In this document: positions 31,777 to 34,111 of the stretch, piece by piece | Layout: each line of letters starts with the position of its first letter | Numbering within the stretch: the stretch's first letter is position 1 | Assembly (NCBI GenBank): GCA_021163245.1 | Contig: JAGGXB010000067.1 | Span: forward strand, 1-34,111 | Direction: 5' to 3' | DNA: 34,111 nucleotides | DNA from: Thermoproteales archaeon | Lineage (GTDB): Archaea; Thermoproteota; Thermoprotei; Thermofilales; Thermofilaceae | Notes under the pieces: model-generated | Seen by the model: only the letters and a program-made list of their open reading frames with translations | Told to the model about the DNA's origin: nothing | Databases searched by the model: none | Translations under genes and position numbers: made by a program

Positions 31777-33510
31777 ATGAAAAAAATAAGTTTTCTTGAT
31801 AAGAATAAATATCTTTCTCAAAGTAATATTATAAATGCTTTAGAAAGAGCTAGGGTAGAGATGTTTATCCCTCCTCTACCATCCAAAATTGTATTTTCTA
31901 GCAATGATTTCTCAATGAACATATTTAAGAAAAAAATATATGCAAACATACCTAAAAGACTTCTATATTTAGTGGATGGATATGATATAATTCTTTGGTA
32001 TTTCAGACATTGGTTTTCATATATACATTACTGTCCTTTCAACATACGTACAGCTTTTATGCTACAGAAAACCGCCTATCAAGAAGTTAATGATTGGAAA
32101 CTTGCATATCTTTCACTTAAAATATTCTCAGATCTACAGATAAATCTTATATATTTACCAATAAGGTATCATCAAATGCCACTACATCTTACCGATATTT
32201 TTCATATAAAGCCTAAGGGAATATGGAAAATTGAATATGCTACTTTTATAAATGTATATGAAAAATATCTTCCAAAATATAAGATTGATAAAGATATATT
32301 GTTTTATTCAAAGATACTTTATAGATCTATTTTAAGTTATAGACCTTGGACATCAAAGATAAAACTTGTAGCATCAATATTTAAAAAATTATACCTGATG
32401 AAAAAGATCGATAAAGAGTTTTTCGATAAGAGAAAAATCAAAGGAGAGGGAATAATACCCCTTTATAGTGATATAGAAGACTTATCTATGAAAGAATTTC
32501 GAGAAGTGTTAAGTACCTTAAAAGAAATAAAAGATGTAAAAGCGTTCTATGAGCAGTGGTTAAAAGAAAGAATTGATTTTAAAGAAATAAAAAAAGAGCT
32601 AGAAAAAAAGAAAATTGGAAAATTAGGAGGTAAAGACTATAATAAAACTAAGGTACCAAAGATACAAGATATAAAGGAAAAACAATTTAGGAAAGGATCT
32701 GAAGAACCATATATTTCTTCTTCTGTCTCTAAACCATTAACGAAATTAAATAAAAAACTATGGTCAAATTTATGGCGATTATTCTGGTATAAATCTAAAG
32801 CAGAAAAAATTATACTAACACTTGTAGGGGATAAAGATATAAACAGGCAGGGATGGAATATATATTCTTATACAGAGACCTGGTTTATAGATGATGAAAT
32901 TGAAGACTTAGACCTAGAAACAAGTCTTGAAGAAGGTCCATTAATACCTGAAATAACTACTCTAACACCCGTATATAGGCCTAGTCCGTCAGGAAATGTC
33001 ATTAGGAGAATTAAAAATGTGTCTACTTTAATAGTATTGGATTCAAGCAAAAGCATGCTACCAAAATTTGATGATGCAGCTATAGCTGCATTTATTGCAT
33101 ATCTTAATACAAAAAAGGCTGGAGGTGAAACAGCAATAATAAACTTTTCGTCAAACTATATAATTGGTGACTGGAAAGATAGTGATAAGTTAAAAGAATT
33201 AGTTTTGTCTATACCTCAAGGTGAATTAACGATTTTACCATTAAATGCTATTAAAAAAATTACATCAGAGTTACAAAGCAGACAAATATACATAATAGTA
33301 ATAACTGATTGTGGTTGGCAAAATATAACTGAGGCAATAGACTTTCTAAAAGATATCACATATAGAGGTCATAAAATAATAATTTTCCATATCGAAAGCG
33401 GAAAATATCCAAAAAATGTAGAAACAATAAAGCATACAAAACTATTAAAATTTTATAGGGTAAAAAATCCAGAGTCATTACATGGTCTTATAATAAGTGA
33501 AATACAATAG
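31777..33510 (+). CDS. VWA-domain protein, partner of the MoxR-type ATPase
   Basis: The C-terminal 156 residues form a von Willebrand factor A domain with a complete MIDAS metal site: D422-x-S424-x-S426 in LDSSKSM, T485 in GELTIL and D511 in VITDCG. The first about 400 residues are unlike a known domain: helical, aromatic-rich, with a basic linker (about 270-310). No signal peptide or membrane helix is present, so it should be cytoplasmic. Such proteins pair with MoxR-type ATPases, as here where the ATPase gene ends ten bases upstream. Its TAG stop touches the last base of the convergent tRNA-Gly gene, so no room is left for a terminator between them. Confidence 0.85.
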   Translation: MKKISFLDKNKYLSQSNIINALERARVEMFIPPLPSKIVFSSNDFSMNIFKKKIYANIPKRLLYLVDGYDIILWYFRHWFSYIHYCPFNIRTAFMLQKTAYQEVNDWKLAYLSLKIFSDLQINLIYLPIRYHQMPLHLTDIFHIKPKGIWKIEYATFINVYEKYLPKYKIDKDILFYSKILYRSILSYRPWTSKIKLVASIFKKLYLMKKIDKEFFDKRKIKGEGIIPLYSDIEDLSMKEFREVLSTLKEIKDVKAFYEQWLKERIDFKEIKKELEKKKIGKLGGKDYNKTKVPKIQDIKEKQFRKGSEEPYISSSVSKPLTKLNKKLWSNLWRLFWYKSKAEKIILTLVGDKDINRQGWNIYSYTETWFIDDEIEDLDLETSLEEGPLIPEITTLTPVYRPSPSGNVIRRIKNVSTLIVLDSSKSMLPKFDDAAIAAFIAYLNTKKAGGETAIINFSSNYIIGDWKDSDKLKELVLSIPQGELTILPLNAIKKITSELQSRQIYIIVITDCGWQNITEAIDFLKDITYRGHKIIIFHIESGKYPKNVETIKHTKLLKFYRVKNPESLHGLIISEIQ

Positions 33511-33599
33511 TGCGGCCGCCGGGATTCGAACCCGGGTTCTGCGGCTTTCACCGAAAACATGGGGGGCCGCCATCCTAATCCAGGCTAGACTACGGCCGC
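33511..33599 (-). tRNA. tRNA-Gly (CCC) with 13-base intron
   Basis: The acceptor arms GCGGCCG (33593-33599) and CGGCCGC (33512-33518) pair perfectly, with discriminator A at 33511 and no encoded CCA. The D arm has GTCT/GGAT. The anticodon stem is GCGGC/GCCGC, and the T arm is CCGGG-TTCGAAT-CCCGG. Between the anticodon stem strands lie 20 bases, so an intron of 13 bases is needed. With the canonical site after position 37, exon one is 33560-33599, the intron 33547-33559 and exon two 33511-33546, giving loop C-C-CCC-A-A and anticodon CCC. The body matches archaeal tRNA-Gly. Position 33 is C instead of the nearly universal U. The bulge-helix-bulge is imperfect: one of the four pairs mismatches. 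Confidence 0.85.
33547..33559 (-). other. Putative tRNA-Gly intron
   Basis: The 13 bases TGTTTTCGGTGAA interrupt the anticodon loop after position 37. Pairing of positions 32-35 (CCCC) with intron bases GGTG gives three of four pairs of the central helix expected for the archaeal splicing endonuclease. A one-base shift of both splice sites gives the same mature RNA. Confidence 0.6.
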
Positions 33600-33637
33600 C
33601 TATCTTCTCTTAATAAAAGAGGAAAAATAATATATTA

Positions 33638-33659
33638 GTTTTATGTAAAATCATAAAAC
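33638..33659. repeat. Inverted repeat between the two tRNA genes
   Basis: GTTTTATG-taaaat-CATAAAAC is a perfect 8-base inverted repeat with a 6-base loop. It lies 21 bases after the 3' end of tRNA-Ala and 38 bases before tRNA-Gly. It may be a processing or termination stem for tRNA-Ala or an element of the tRNA-Gly promoter; TATATTA lies next to it. Confidence 0.5.
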
Positions 33660-33680
33660 CTCATTCTATTAGATCAATGG

Positions 33681-33752
33681 TGGACCGGGCGGGATTTGAA
33701 CCCGCGACCCCCCGCACGCCAAGCGGGTACTCTCCCACTGAGCTACCGGCCC
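33681..33752 (-). tRNA. tRNA-Ala (GGC)
   Basis: A complete 72-base tRNA without intron is present. The acceptor GGGCCGG pairs with CCGGTCC and includes the G3-U70 pair that identifies alanine tRNAs. The D arm is GCTC/GAGT, the anticodon stem CCCGC/GCGGG and the loop TTGGCGT with anticodon GGC. The T arm is GCGGG-TTCAAAT-CCCGC. The discriminator is A at 33681 and CCA is not encoded. It lies downstream of the 23S rRNA in the same direction. Confidence 0.95.
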
Positions 33753-33819
33753 AATAAAAATAAAAGAAACTAAAAATAAAAACTTTCTTCATAGAAAAAT
33801 AAAAGTATATAGTTAATAT
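33753..33819 (-). terminator. T-rich spacer after 23S rRNA
   Basis: On the minus strand this spacer contains runs of T (TTTTTATTTTTAG, TTTTATTTTTATT) directly before tRNA-Ala. Archaeal transcription often ends at such T-rich stretches, so it may partly end the rRNA transcript. CTATATAC near 33805-33812 could instead be a promoter for the tRNA genes. Confidence 0.35.
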
Positions 33820-33824
33820 GGGGG

Positions 33825-34111
33825 TCATACACGCCCAGGCCTATACTGACATAACTGGACACGCTCGGGCTATTGGGAGTGGCCGGCTCACGCCTCGGTC
33901 CATAGGACCTTGGCGCTTACACCGCCACCCCATCAACCCCGTCTTCTACGGGTGCCCTCGTCCCAGCCAATAGGCTCGTCGCCGAGCCCAAACGGCTGAG
34001 AATGGCCGCCTCGTCTCGGGGAGGGTTTCGGGCTTAGATGCCTTCAGCCCTTATCCCTTGCGGCGTGGCTGCCCGGCTCTGCCCTGCCGGACAACCGGTA
34101 GACTAGAGGCC
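33825..34111 (-). rRNA. 23S rRNA, 3' end (partial)
   Basis: The minus strand reads as the end of an archaeal 23S rRNA: it includes AAGGGATAAGGGCTGAAGGC, then ATCTAAGCCCGAAACCCTCCCC, a conserved block near the 3' end of the large-subunit rRNA (domain VI). It is far more GC-rich than the surrounding DNA. The gene runs out of the window at its 5' side. The exact 3' end is not certain; the GC-rich part ends near 33820. Confidence 0.92.

Noticed and set aside
33547-33566. Alternative splice choices giving tRNA-Ser (CGA/TGA) or Trp (CCA) anticodons
   Set aside because: The acceptor arm and body match archaeal glycine tRNA, the variable arm is short (not serine type), and only the Gly choice uses the canonical 37/38 site.
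1-34111. CRISPR arrays, integrase genes, intact insertion sequences or plasmid origins
   Set aside because: I looked for regularly spaced repeats and intact transposase or integrase genes and saw none; only decayed remnants at 2.8-5.2 kb.

Overview
The window comes from an AT-rich archaeal chromosome, most likely a thermophilic member of the Thermoproteota (Crenarchaeota). The evidence is the gene set: archaeal ATP-dependent DNA ligase, FEN1, XPD-type helicase, CDP-archaeol synthase CarS, UPF0282 metallo-hydrolase, Clp1-like RNA kinase, 6-phospho-3-hexuloisomerase, bifunctional phosphoglucose/phosphomannose isomerase and tandem-AbrB proteins. It also has box C/D guide RNAs, a tRNA intron, tRNAs without encoded CCA, GGTG-type ribosome sites and TATA boxes. 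The tRNA and rRNA genes are strongly GC-rich while the rest is AT-rich, which is the usual signature of a hyperthermophile. I cannot name the genus.

Layout. 1-48: the end of a box C/D sRNA. 49-2003: four minus-strand genes, the best known a dipeptide-epimerase-like enolase-superfamily enzyme. 2399-2797: an unknown helical protein. 2800-5180: a region of gene decay. It holds two small coding remnants (one probably the end of a TnpB), a cysteine-rich membrane protein broken by two homopolymer frameshifts, and an unidentified gene broken by stops and shifts, with a possible box C/D RNA over its 5' end. 5244-8193 (+): an operon of HDAC-family deacetylase, DUF72 protein and phosphoglucose/phosphomannose isomerase. 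8188-12805 (-): surface protein, radical SAM enzyme, histidyl-tRNA synthetase. 13004-13376 (+): tandem-AbrB gene followed at once by a second box C/D sRNA. 13483-13923 (+): an unknown helical protein. 13920-18946 (-): a replication/repair and translation operon, fen1 - DNA ligase - UPF0282 hydrolase - serS. 18995-21315 (+): thioredoxin, Clp1-like kinase and 6-phospho-3-hexuloisomerase. 21312-24019 (-): winged-helix protein, XPD-like helicase, Lrp/AsnC regulator. 24156-28786 (-): a tight operon of DASS dicarboxylate transporter, two uncharacterised proteins and succinyl-CoA ligase beta and alpha. 28977-30115: small proteins and carS. 30224-33510 (+): a small membrane-anchored protein, a MoxR-type AAA ATPase and a VWA protein. 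33511-34111 (-): the 3' end of 23S rRNA, then tRNA-Ala(GGC) and an intron-bearing tRNA-Gly(CCC).

Most genes are housekeeping genes in compact units whose ends often overlap by 1-6 bases. The points of interest are three box C/D RNA candidates, one with a guide matching a 23S element and one with a guide complementary to the 16S 3' tail. Others are the frameshifted membrane gene, the C33-containing intron-bearing tRNA-Gly, and the transporter/succinyl-CoA-ligase operon with two unknown partners.
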